The notes beneath the pieces are model-generated. The model had not been told where the DNA came from, searched no databases, and saw only the letters and a program-made list of their open reading frames with translations. 64,000 nucleotides of DNA, taken from NCBI GenBank assembly GCA_023404705.1, contig JAEYAU010000092.1, positions 1 through 64,000 on the forward strand. Reading direction: 5' to 3'. Position 1 is the stretch's first letter. Every line of letters begins with the position of its first letter. The DNA comes from Pseudomonadota bacterium (GTDB lineage: Bacteria; Pseudomonadota; Alphaproteobacteria; Rhizobiales; Xanthobacteraceae). The position numbers and the translations under genes were made by a program. Below, piece after piece: positions 51,533 to 58,571 of this stretch.

Positions 51533-52108
51533 TTATCTCCCATCGGCGAGGCGTTCGCCGGCCTCGGCCCGCTTCGGTTCCGTGACGTAGATCTTGCCGG
51601 TCATCGTGTGATGACCGATCCCGCAGAACTCGTTGCAGACGATCCCGAACTCGCCGGACTCCGTCGGCGTCAGGGTGATCACGTGCTCGTAGCCGGGATG
51701 GACCTGGATGTTGATGTTGGTCGGCTGCAGCGAGAAGCCGTGCTGCCAGTCGATCGAGGAGAGATGGAAGCGATAGCTCTTGCCCTTCTCGAGCTCGAGA
51801 ATCGGCCACCAGTTCCACAGCCGGCCCAGCATGTAGACGTCGGTATTGGCGGGCGGCTTGACCACCGGCACGCCCTTTTCCTCGCGTACCGTGTACTTCT
51901 TGGTGAATTCCTCGACCTTCGTCTCATAGCGCGAAGGCGCGATGCGATAGGCCTCGCGGCTCAGATTCTGGCCACCGATGAAGTGCCAGGCGATCATGAA
52001 GCCGAACATGAACAGGCCCCAGAGAAAGGCGATGACCGTCCAGGTCAGCTCGACTCTCTCGATGGGTTCGTTCCACCAGACTCGTTGTTCGGGTGGTGTG
52101 ACGGCCAT
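51533..52108 (-). CDS. Haem-copper oxidoreductase subunit II with CuA domain
   Basis: A 191-residue subunit with one N-terminal membrane helix (LTWTVIAFLWGLFMFGFMIAWHF) and a periplasmic cupredoxin domain. The CuA ligands are complete: His in DWQHGFSL, then CNEFCGIGHHTM (Cys, Glu carbonyl, Cys, His, Met). Electrons should therefore come from a periplasmic cytochrome c such as the one at 45075. It is short for an A-type COX2 (one rather than two helices), like B-type enzymes. It lies 3 bases before subunit I. Confidence 0.9.
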   Translation of the reverse strand: MAVTPPEQRVWWNEPIERVELTWTVIAFLWGLFMFGFMIAWHFIGGQNLSREAYRIAPSRYETKVEEFTKKYTVREEKGVPVVKPPANTDVYMLGRLWNWWPILELEKGKSYRFHLSSIDWQHGFSLQPTNINIQVHPGYEHVITLTPTESGEFGIVCNEFCGIGHHTMTGKIYVTEPKRAEAGERLADGR

Positions 52109-52145
52109 TGCGGTCCCCCGTCGTGCGATGAAAGGAAGGGTGTGA

Positions 52146-52310
52146 TCAGTTCGCGAGCGGGATGGATGCGACTTCCATCACGCCCCAGAGGATGTAGAGG
52201 ACCGTCGGAATGGTGACGCCGACGAAGAGCAGCAGGAACGGATTGTCGAGAATCTGCTGCATCATGGGGATGCGCGCTTGCGTCTGGTCCGTCGGATTTG
52301 GCGTCGTCAT
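52146..52310 (-). CDS. Small single-helix membrane peptide, likely third subunit of the haem-copper enzyme
   Basis: A 54-residue peptide: a polar N-terminus (MTTPNPTDQTQARIP) and one membrane helix (NPFLLLFVGVTIPTVLYILWGVMEVASI). It is the first gene of the operon, 37 bases before subunit II. The size recalls the small IIa-type subunit of ba3 oxidases. The start at 52310 has GGGGCTGCCC upstream. A DNR-type box lies 61 bases further upstream. Confidence 0.72.
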   Translation of the reverse strand: MTTPNPTDQTQARIPMMQQILDNPFLLLFVGVTIPTVLYILWGVMEVASIPLAN

Positions 52311-52370
52311 GGGCAGCCCCTCTGGTGGCGAATGACTGCCGAAAAATATGTCCGTGTCGCACGGGTAGGT

Positions 52371-52384
52371 TTGACTATGGTCAA
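52371..52384. promoter_or_regulatory. FNR/DNR-type box TTGACTATGGTCAA
   Basis: Both half-sites are intact (TTGAC, GTCAA). It lies between the divergent haem-copper operon (start 52310, minus) and the thioredoxin-like gene (52419, plus), so it can control both. Confidence 0.65.
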
Positions 52385-52418
52385 GGTTTGTGCGGTGCAC
52401 GCATAAATAATCAACAGC

Positions 52419-52880
52419 ATGCGTATTTCACCCGAACCGTTTTGGATGAAACCATTCGGGGCGATGTCGCCGCGCTTGCGCTGGAGCGCTGCCGGTCTCT
52501 CGGCGGTAGTCGCGCTCGCGCTCGCGAGCGTTGCGCTGTGGCCGATTCCGGCGAAACCGAAGGAGCTTCTGCTGCTCTATGTCGGCGCCGAGGACTGCGC
52601 GCCGTGCCGAGCCTGGCAAAAAGGCGAGGGCGCGCAATTCCGCGCCACGTCCGAGTTCGCGCGCGTGCCCTATCGCGAGGTGAAGTCGGCGACCTTGCGC
52701 GATCTGCTCAAGGACGAGAACTGGCCGGAGGATCTGCGGATCTACCGCGATCAGCTCGGTGCCGGCGCGGGCGTGCCGATGTGGCTCGTCATTGCCGACA
52801 ATCGAATCATCGAACGCAGCTTCGGCGAAAGCCAATGGCGAACGAACACATTGCCGAAGGTCAGGGCGCTGCTGCGCTGA
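52419..52880 (+). CDS. Membrane-anchored thioredoxin-like protein
   Basis: A 153-residue protein with one N-terminal membrane helix (LSAVVALALASVALW) and a thioredoxin-like domain: LLLLYVGAEDCAPCRAWQ with a Cys-Ala-Pro-Cys pair at about residues 61-64, and a cis-Pro-like VPMWLVI. It probably faces the periplasm and could reduce or metallate cysteines of the divergent CuA subunit or a cytochrome c; that role is inferred from position. ATG 52419 could be replaced by an internal start at 52446. Confidence 0.72.
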   Translation: MRISPEPFWMKPFGAMSPRLRWSAAGLSAVVALALASVALWPIPAKPKELLLLYVGAEDCAPCRAWQKGEGAQFRATSEFARVPYREVKSATLRDLLKDENWPEDLRIYRDQLGAGAGVPMWLVIADNRIIERSFGESQWRTNTLPKVRALLR

Positions 52881-52926
52881 ACGCGTCCTAGTTCTGAAGG
52901 CGCGACCTCCAGGACCCGAGGAAACC

Positions 52927-52940
52927 TTAACCTAGATCAA
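52927..52940 (+). promoter_or_regulatory. Near-consensus FNR-type box TTAACCTAGATCAA upstream of a candidate small RNA
   Basis: One mismatch (TTAAC) from consensus. It lies after the thioredoxin-like gene and points towards a gene-free stretch that ends in a strong terminator. A class II FNR promoter using this box would start transcription near 52975. The -10 region (CATGAG at about 52963) is weak. Confidence 0.42.
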
Positions 52941-52974
52941 TGCGGCTCGTCGTGTTCAGGCGCATGAGTGGCAT

Positions 52975-53059
52975 CTCCGGACGAGCTCTCATCCTCCCCG
53001 AGACAATGTCTGGCCCTGAACCCCGCAAGCCAGCGCGCTTGGCGGGGTTCATTTTTTTT
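52975..53059 (+). ncRNA. Candidate FNR-dependent small RNA with a C-rich loop
   Basis: This gene-free stretch has an FNR-type box about 42 bases upstream. A short hairpin (TCTC at 52987-52990 with GAGA at 53000-53003) exposes the loop ATCCTCCCC, complementary to a Shine-Dalgarno sequence. It ends in a Rho-independent terminator. C-rich loops of this sort occur in several alphaproteobacterial small RNAs. The 5' end is predicted from promoter geometry only. It could instead be just the 3' end of the thioredoxin-like mRNA. Confidence 0.42.
53018..53059 (+). terminator. Rho-independent terminator
   Basis: Stem GAACCCCGC+AAGC (53018-53030) pairs with GCTT+GCGGGGTTC (53037-53050), giving 13 base pairs with one bulged G at 53041 and a 6-base loop. 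It is followed by eight T residues at 53052-53059. It ends plus-strand transcripts before the convergent P-type ATPase gene. It is the clearest intrinsic terminator in the window. Confidence 0.85.
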
Positions 53060-53091
53060 GCGGCTCGGGGTCATCCTCGAACCGCACCTGA

Positions 53092-55653
53092 TCACAACTG
53101 CAGGCGGCGCCGCCAGAGCGGCTTGATCAGCTCGAGGATCAGCAAGAGTGCGAGCCCGGCACCGAGGGTGAGCGCGAGATCATCGTGATGCAACGGGCCG
53201 AACCGGAACAGAGTGCTCGCCGCGGGCCAGACCAGCGTCAGGCCGAGGGTCGTGGCGACCACCAGCAGGATCAACGCGAGGATGGGATTCGGACGTCTGA
53301 ATGCCGCCAGCAGTGACGTGCTGAAGGAGCGGTTGATCAGAATAAGACTGACGATGCAGACCACGAGAGAGAAGAAGGTGATCGCGCGCGCCTCGTCCGG
53401 CGGCATGCCGCGCGCGAGCGCCACGACATAGATCGCCGCGCACAGGGCAAAGGCCAGCGCGCCTTGCAGGACACTCCAGGCGATCAGCGGCCAGGAAAAG
53501 AGCGGCTCGTCAGGCGGGCGAGGCGGACGGTTCATGACGTCCGCTTCTTCGGTCTCGGCTTCGAAAACCAGCGTGCACACCGGGTCGATCACCATCTCGA
53601 GAAACGCGATATGAATCGGACCGAAGATGATAGGCAGTCCGAACACGAGCGGCAGAAGGGCGAGGCCGGCGATCGGCACATGCACCGCGAAGATGAATGC
53701 CATGGCCTTGCGCAGATTGTCGTAGATGCGACGGCCGAGGCGCACCGCGGTCACAATCGATCCAAAATCGTCGTCGAGCAGAACGATGGCGGAGGCCTCG
53801 CGCGCCACGTCGGTCCCGCGGCCACCCATGGCCACGCCGATGTGGGCGGCCTTGAGGGATGGCGCGTCGTTCACGCCGTCGCCCGTCATGGCGACGATAT
53901 CGCCTCGGCCCTTCAGGGCCTGAACGATGCGCAGCTTCTGCTCCGGCATGATGCGCGCGAACACGCTGGTGCGTCCGGCACGGCGCGCAAGCTCGCCGTC
54001 GGATAGAGCCTCCACATCCTCCCCGGTCACGACCTCGGCGGCATCGATCCCGGCCTCGGCCGCAATGGCGCGCGCGGTGGCCGGATAGTCCCCGGTGATC
54101 ATCACGACGCGGATGCCGGCGGAACGGCATTCGCGAACGGCCGCGGGCACACTTGGCCGCAACGGATCGGCAAGCCCGACAAGACCGAGAAAGTCGAAAC
54201 GAAAGCCAAGGGGCGACGCGGGAAGGCTCTCGCCCACATGGGTCGCCTTCGCCACGGCCAGCACACGTAACCCTTCGCGGGCCATGGCATCGACGGCGTG
54301 ATGCATCGCGTCTGTGGCGGCACTGTCGAGACCGCAAAGTCGCGCAATGCTCTCCGGCGCCCCCTTGCTTGCAATCGCCAAGCCGGACTCGTTGTCGTCT
54401 CCCTTCCAGGCATGCGTCACGGCGAGGAGTTCGGGCCGAAGACCGTACCCGTGCACGAGCTTCCATTGAGAATCCAGTGCTCGCGCGGACCCAAGCCCGT
54501 CGCGCGCGAAGGCATGAAAGGCCTTCTCCATCGGATCGAACGGCTCGGGGGCGCTTGCCAGCAAGCCATAAGTGGCCAGCTCGTGGAACGGGCCGGGAAT
54601 GCCCGCCGCCATGCCGTCGCGGGACCGGAAGACATTGCCGTCCGGCAGCCGGAGCTCCACGATCGACATCCGGTTTTCGGTGAGGGTGCCGGTCTTGTCC
54701 GTGCAGAGCACGGTGGCAGAGCCGAGCGTCTCGATCGACGCGGCGCGTCGCGTCAGCACGCGTGCGCGCGATATTCGCCAGGCGCCCATCGCCATGAACA
54801 CGGTCAGCACGACCGGAAATTCCTCCGGCAGCATCGACATGCCAATGGCGATGCCCGCAAGGAGCGCTTCCAGCCAGCCGCCGCGCAACGTGCAGTAGAG
54901 GACGATTGCGACCAGGCTCACGGCCGCGCCTCCAAGGGCGGCAAGCCGCACCAGGCGCCTGGTCTGGAGCTGCAGCCGCGGCGGCTCCGCTTCAAGCCCG
55001 TGAAGCGATTGCCCGATCTTGCCGATCTCACTGCGCGCGCCTGTCGACAGGACCTCGGCGAGGCCGCTTCCCCGCACGACCAATGATCCCGAATAGACGA
55101 ACGGCAAGTCATCGCCGCCAGGCCGCGCCGGGCCGGCCGGCAGGGTCGTGGCCGCAACCTTGCGGACAGGCACCGATTCTCCGGTGAGCAGGGATTCATC
55201 CACTTGGACGTCGTGGCTCTCGCGCAGCGCGGCATCGGCAGGAACCCGGTCGCCCTCGGAAAGGACCACGAGGTCGCCGCGCACCACCTCGCGGCCGGGG
55301 ATGCGCTTGCGCTCCCCATCGCGAACCACCAGGGCACGCGGGCTTGTGAGATCTCGGAGCGCCTCGAGCACCCGTTCGGTGCGCGTCTCTTGCACGACCG
55401 TGATCGCGACCGACAGCATCGCGAAGGTGAGGAGGATCAGCGATTCCTTGAGGTCGCCGAGCAGGAGATAGATGAGCCCTGCGCCGAGCAGGAGGAGGAG
55501 CATCGGCTCGCGCAAGACCTCCAGGACGATCCGCAGCGCCGTGCGCCGGTCGGCTCGCGGCAACTCATTGAAGCCCTCGGATTTGAGGCGCAGCTCGGCC
55601 TCGGCCACGCTGAGGCCGAGCCTGTTCGGGGGCGCGTCCTCGTCATTGCTCAT
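53092..55653 (-). CDS. P-type cation-transporting ATPase (P2-like)
   Basis: An 853-residue P-type ATPase with the full domain order: cation ATPase N-terminal domain, actuator (DESLLTGESVPV), phosphorylation site (CTDKTGTLT), nucleotide-binding domain, hinge (MTGDGVNDAPSLKAAHIGVAMG) and a C-terminal set of membrane helices. The M4 motif is PEEFP, seen in a bacterial subgroup rather than classic Ca2+ pumps (PEGLP). The transported ion cannot be assigned. The start overlaps the stop of the FNT channel gene, so they are one operon. Confidence 0.88.
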   Translation of the reverse strand: MSNDEDAPPNRLGLSVAEAELRLKSEGFNELPRADRRTALRIVLEVLREPMLLLLLGAGLIYLLLGDLKESLILLTFAMLSVAITVVQETRTERVLEALRDLTSPRALVVRDGERKRIPGREVVRGDLVVLSEGDRVPADAALRESHDVQVDESLLTGESVPVRKVAATTLPAGPARPGGDDLPFVYSGSLVVRGSGLAEVLSTGARSEIGKIGQSLHGLEAEPPRLQLQTRRLVRLAALGGAAVSLVAIVLYCTLRGGWLEALLAGIAIGMSMLPEEFPVVLTVFMAMGAWRISRARVLTRRAASIETLGSATVLCTDKTGTLTENRMSIVELRLPDGNVFRSRDGMAAGIPGPFHELATYGLLASAPEPFDPMEKAFHAFARDGLGSARALDSQWKLVHGYGLRPELLAVTHAWKGDDNESGLAIASKGAPESIARLCGLDSAATDAMHHAVDAMAREGLRVLAVAKATHVGESLPASPLGFRFDFLGLVGLADPLRPSVPAAVRECRSAGIRVVMITGDYPATARAIAAEAGIDAAEVVTGEDVEALSDGELARRAGRTSVFARIMPEQKLRIVQALKGRGDIVAMTGDGVNDAPSLKAAHIGVAMGGRGTDVAREASAIVLLDDDFGSIVTAVRLGRRIYDNLRKAMAFIFAVHVPIAGLALLPLVFGLPIIFGPIHIAFLEMVIDPVCTLVFEAETEEADVMNRPPRPPDEPLFSWPLIAWSVLQGALAFALCAAIYVVALARGMPPDEARAITFFSLVVCIVSLILINRSFSTSLLAAFRRPNPILALILLVVATTLGLTLVWPAASTLFRFGPLHHDDLALTLGAGLALLLILELIKPLWRRRLQL

Positions 55654-56534
55654 GCGTCGGAAGGCGTCCGGCTCGGGCTGGGTCGGAGGTAGACAAACCA
55701 GTAGACGACGCCGACAAGGACACCGCCACCCACAACATTACCGATCGTCACCGGGATCAAGCTCCAGAAGAATGCGGGCCAGCTCAGATCAGCCACATGG
55801 GCAGTCGAGACCGAGCCCAGGGCGCTCGGTCCCCAATCCCTGATCATCATGCCGAGCGGTATGAGGTACATGTTCGCCACCGAGTGCTCAAATCCGGCGG
55901 CGACAAACGCTGCGACCGGAAACAGAACCGCGAGCACCTTGTCGGCGGTCGTGCGCGCGCCGATGGACAGCCAGACCGCGAGGCAGACTAGAACATTGCA
56001 GAGGATGCCCAGGAAGAATGCCCGGCCGAATGGAAGGGCGGCTTTGGAGGACGCGATCGATACGGCGATCTCGGCGACGACACCATCACCCGACAAGTGC
56101 TGACCCGAAAGGAAGACGAGGACCGCGGTTCCGAACGCGCCGACAAAGTTGCCGACATAGACGATGAGCCATGCCCGCAGCATTTCCAGGCCGGTGATCT
56201 TGCGCGCAGCCAAGGCCATGACCATCAGTGTGTTGCCGGTGAACAATTCGGCTCCGCCGACAACCACCAGGATCAGCCCCAGCGAGAACACGAGCCCGGC
56301 GAAGAGTCGCGTGATGCCGAACGGAAGCACCCCATCGGCGCCGGCCATGACGGTGGTGGCGAACATCGCTCCAAGGCCGATGAACGCCCCCGCCAACATC
56401 GACAGAACGACAAGTCTCGAGAGGTCCAGGCGCGCCTTTTGGGCGCCGATCGTCTCTGCCTTCTGCGCGATCTCGGCCGGAAGAAGCGCATCGATCACGA
56501 AGCGTGGTTCTGGAGGGCGCATATTCTCATCCAT
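55650..56534 (-). CDS. Formate/nitrite transporter family channel
   Basis: A 294-residue FNT-family channel with six hydrophobic segments. Family motifs: GGAELFTGNTLMVMALAARKITG and FEHSVANMYLIPLGMMI with the central-pore His (EHSVANMY). It carries a small monovalent anion such as formate or nitrite across the inner membrane. Nitrite would fit the NO-related island to its right on the map, but the sequence alone does not decide. It is the first gene of an operon with a P-type ATPase. Confidence 0.88.
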   Translation of the reverse strand: MDENMRPPEPRFVIDALLPAEIAQKAETIGAQKARLDLSRLVVLSMLAGAFIGLGAMFATTVMAGADGVLPFGITRLFAGLVFSLGLILVVVGGAELFTGNTLMVMALAARKITGLEMLRAWLIVYVGNFVGAFGTAVLVFLSGQHLSGDGVVAEIAVSIASSKAALPFGRAFFLGILCNVLVCLAVWLSIGARTTADKVLAVLFPVAAFVAAGFEHSVANMYLIPLGMMIRDWGPSALGSVSTAHVADLSWPAFFWSLIPVTIGNVVGGGVLVGVVYWFVYLRPSPSRTPSDA

Positions 56535-56702
56535 CGGGTCTTCCCTTGAGCGACGCGTTCGTGGAGGGGGCGGCTGTCGGAGGAAGGAAGCTTACGCCAG
56601 TTGCAAGTGACTCGAGAACTTCTCGGTTCGCGCGCGGTCGATTGAACGCGCGCCGCGCCGGCTGCGACAGAGACATGTCGGACCGCATCCCGAGAGCCGT
56701 TC

Positions 56703-57299
56703 ATGCACCCCAGAATCACGGACGTTCAGGCGACGCTGAGATACAGCCGCGAGAAGATGGGCCTGAAGCAGCTCGCCATCGGCGTGGTCGCCTTGTTCCT
56801 CGGCCTCGCCATCGTGATGTACAGCACGGACCGCCAGCTCCTGCTGCCGGGCTATGTGGCGCTGATCCTCGGCGCCGGCCTCACGGCCTACGAGTTCTAC
56901 AAGACCGCCAATCCCGGTAAGCCGCCGCTCGAGCTCACCCCGCAGGGCATCTTCTTCCGCATCGAAGGCCTGAAGGAGATCGTCATCCCGTGGCACCAGG
57001 TGCGTGGTGTCGAGACCGTCGATGTCGAGCGCAATGGCACCACCTTTCGCGACGTGACGGTCGCGCTGGTGTCGAAGCGCTTTTACGATCGGGCCATCCA
57101 CACGGACTCGATTCTGCGCGGCCCGGGCTGGGAAAGCACGTTCATTCCGGTGGGCGACATGGTGCGGGTCGCATTTCACACCGAGCTCCTGCCGGCGACG
57201 CGGGAGGAGCTGCGCGCCGCCATCGAGACGCGCTGGCTCGCTTTCCGCGACGCCAAGCCTGCAGCGGCCGCCCCACGGTCCTCCGGCGAAGCCGCCTAG
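56703..57299 (+). CDS. Membrane protein with PH-like domain, function unknown
   Basis: A 198-residue protein with two adjacent membrane helices near the N-terminus (LKQLAIGVVALFLGLAIVMY and LPGYVALILGAGLTAYEFY). A beta-rich domain follows (PLELTPQGIFFRIEGLKEIVIPWHQVRGVETVDVER), resembling bacterial PH-like (STM3941/YdbT-type) domains. No catalytic motif is visible. It precedes the RND efflux genes on the same strand by 88 bases but need not be linked to them. Confidence 0.7.
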   Translation: MHPRITDVQATLRYSREKMGLKQLAIGVVALFLGLAIVMYSTDRQLLLPGYVALILGAGLTAYEFYKTANPGKPPLELTPQGIFFRIEGLKEIVIPWHQVRGVETVDVERNGTTFRDVTVALVSKRFYDRAIHTDSILRGPGWESTFIPVGDMVRVAFHTELLPATREELRAAIETRWLAFRDAKPAAAAPRSSGEAA

Positions 57300-57386
57300 G
57301 CCTGCCGGACCCAATCCCTTCTCCCGGCGTTGATGCGTCGTGGCGGTGCGGCATGGGACCGCCACCTGACCTTCAAAGGAGGGACC

Positions 57387-58571
57387 TTGAGCAGGCCAGC
57401 AGCGCGCCTCCTGATCGTGGCGCTGATCGCCATCTTTGCGGTGGCGGGCGGATATATGTGGCTGCGGCGCGACACCGGCCGGGCCGCGCCGGCGCCTGCC
57501 GCCGCGCAGCCGCCCGAGGTCGGCGTCACGCAGGTGCAGGCCGCCGAAGTGCCGCTGCCGGCCGAATATGCGGGCCGTGTCGTGGGTCTGCGCAACGTGG
57601 AGGTGCGAGCGCGGGTCGGAGGTGTCCTGCTGGAGCGCGCCTTCCAGGAGGGCACGCGGGTGAAGCAGGGCGACGCGCTGTTTCGCCTCGATCCCGCGCC
57701 CTATCGGGTCGCGCTCGACCGCGCCAATGCGCAGCTCGCGCAGGCGCAGGCGACGCAGCGCCAGGCGGTGGAGAATTTCGCGCGCATCGAGGAGCTCTCC
57801 CGCCGCAATGTCGCGACCGAAAAGCAGCTCGATGATGCACGCGCCGCGCGCGATCAGGCTGACGCTTCGGTGAAGCTCGCCCGGGCCGAGGTCGAAGCCG
57901 CCAATCTCAATCTCGGCTACACCACCATCACGGCGCCGGTTGCGGGCAGCACCAGCCTCGATGTGCCGGCGGTCGGCACGCTGGTGCAGGCGCAGCAGAC
58001 GCTGCTCACGACCATCACGCCGCTCGATCCCGCCTATGTGAGCTTCTCCGTCACGGACGAGGAATATCGCGGCTTCCGGGCGATGAACGAGACGCGTGCC
58101 ACGCCTATTCGCGCAGAAGATTTGTCGGTCACGCTGACCTTCGGAGCCGGCGCGCCTTATGCGCAGCGCGGACGCATCGACGTCTCGGCGAACAATGTCG
58201 ATGCCAGCACCGGCACGATCCAGATCCGGGCGACCTTTCCCAATCCCGACGGTGTGCTGCTGCCGGGCCAGTTCGTGCGGCTGCAGATCAGCGGTGTGAC
58301 GCTGCCGGATGCGATCAGCATTCCCAAGCGCGCCGTCTCGCAGGGGCCGCAAGGTCCGTTCGTCTACGTCCTGGATGCCGGCGACATCGCGCGGGCGCGG
58401 CCGATCCGGCTCGGGCAGGAGCTCGCGACCGACTGGGTCGTGCAGGACGGCCTCAAGAGCGGCGAGCGCGTCGTGGTGGACGGCCTGATCCGCGTGCGCC
58501 CGGGCGCGCCCGTCAAGCCGGCCGCAGTGGCCGAACGGGCCGGGCAGGGCACCACCGGAGCCGCGCAGTGA
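57387..58571 (+). CDS. RND efflux periplasmic adaptor (membrane fusion protein)
   Basis: A 394-residue adaptor of the AcrA/MexA type. N-terminal anchor or lipid-free signal (LLIVALIAIFAVAGGYMW), barrel-sandwich domain (GRVVGLRNVEVRARVGGVLLERAF), alpha-hairpin (RANAQLAQAQATQRQAVENFARIEELSRRNVATEKQLDDA), then beta-barrel and membrane-proximal domains. The TTG at 57387 is chosen as start because AAAGGAGGG lies directly before it; an in-frame ATG at 57330 has no such site. It overlaps the pump gene by 4 bases. Confidence 0.9.
   Translation: MSRPAARLLIVALIAIFAVAGGYMWLRRDTGRAAPAPAAAQPPEVGVTQVQAAEVPLPAEYAGRVVGLRNVEVRARVGGVLLERAFQEGTRVKQGDALFRLDPAPYRVALDRANAQLAQAQATQRQAVENFARIEELSRRNVATEKQLDDARAARDQADASVKLARAEVEAANLNLGYTTITAPVAGSTSLDVPAVGTLVQAQQTLLTTITPLDPAYVSFSVTDEEYRGFRAMNETRATPIRAEDLSVTLTFGAGAPYAQRGRIDVSANNVDASTGTIQIRATFPNPDGVLLPGQFVRLQISGVTLPDAISIPKRAVSQGPQGPFVYVLDAGDIARARPIRLGQELATDWVVQDGLKSGERVVVDGLIRVRPGAPVKPAAVAERAGQGTTGAAQ

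Noticed and set aside
49595..52216. An 873-residue plus-strand ORF opposite the haem-copper genes
   Set aside because: Same His/Glu/Arg-rich antisense pattern; the minus-strand subunits I and II have complete ligand sets.
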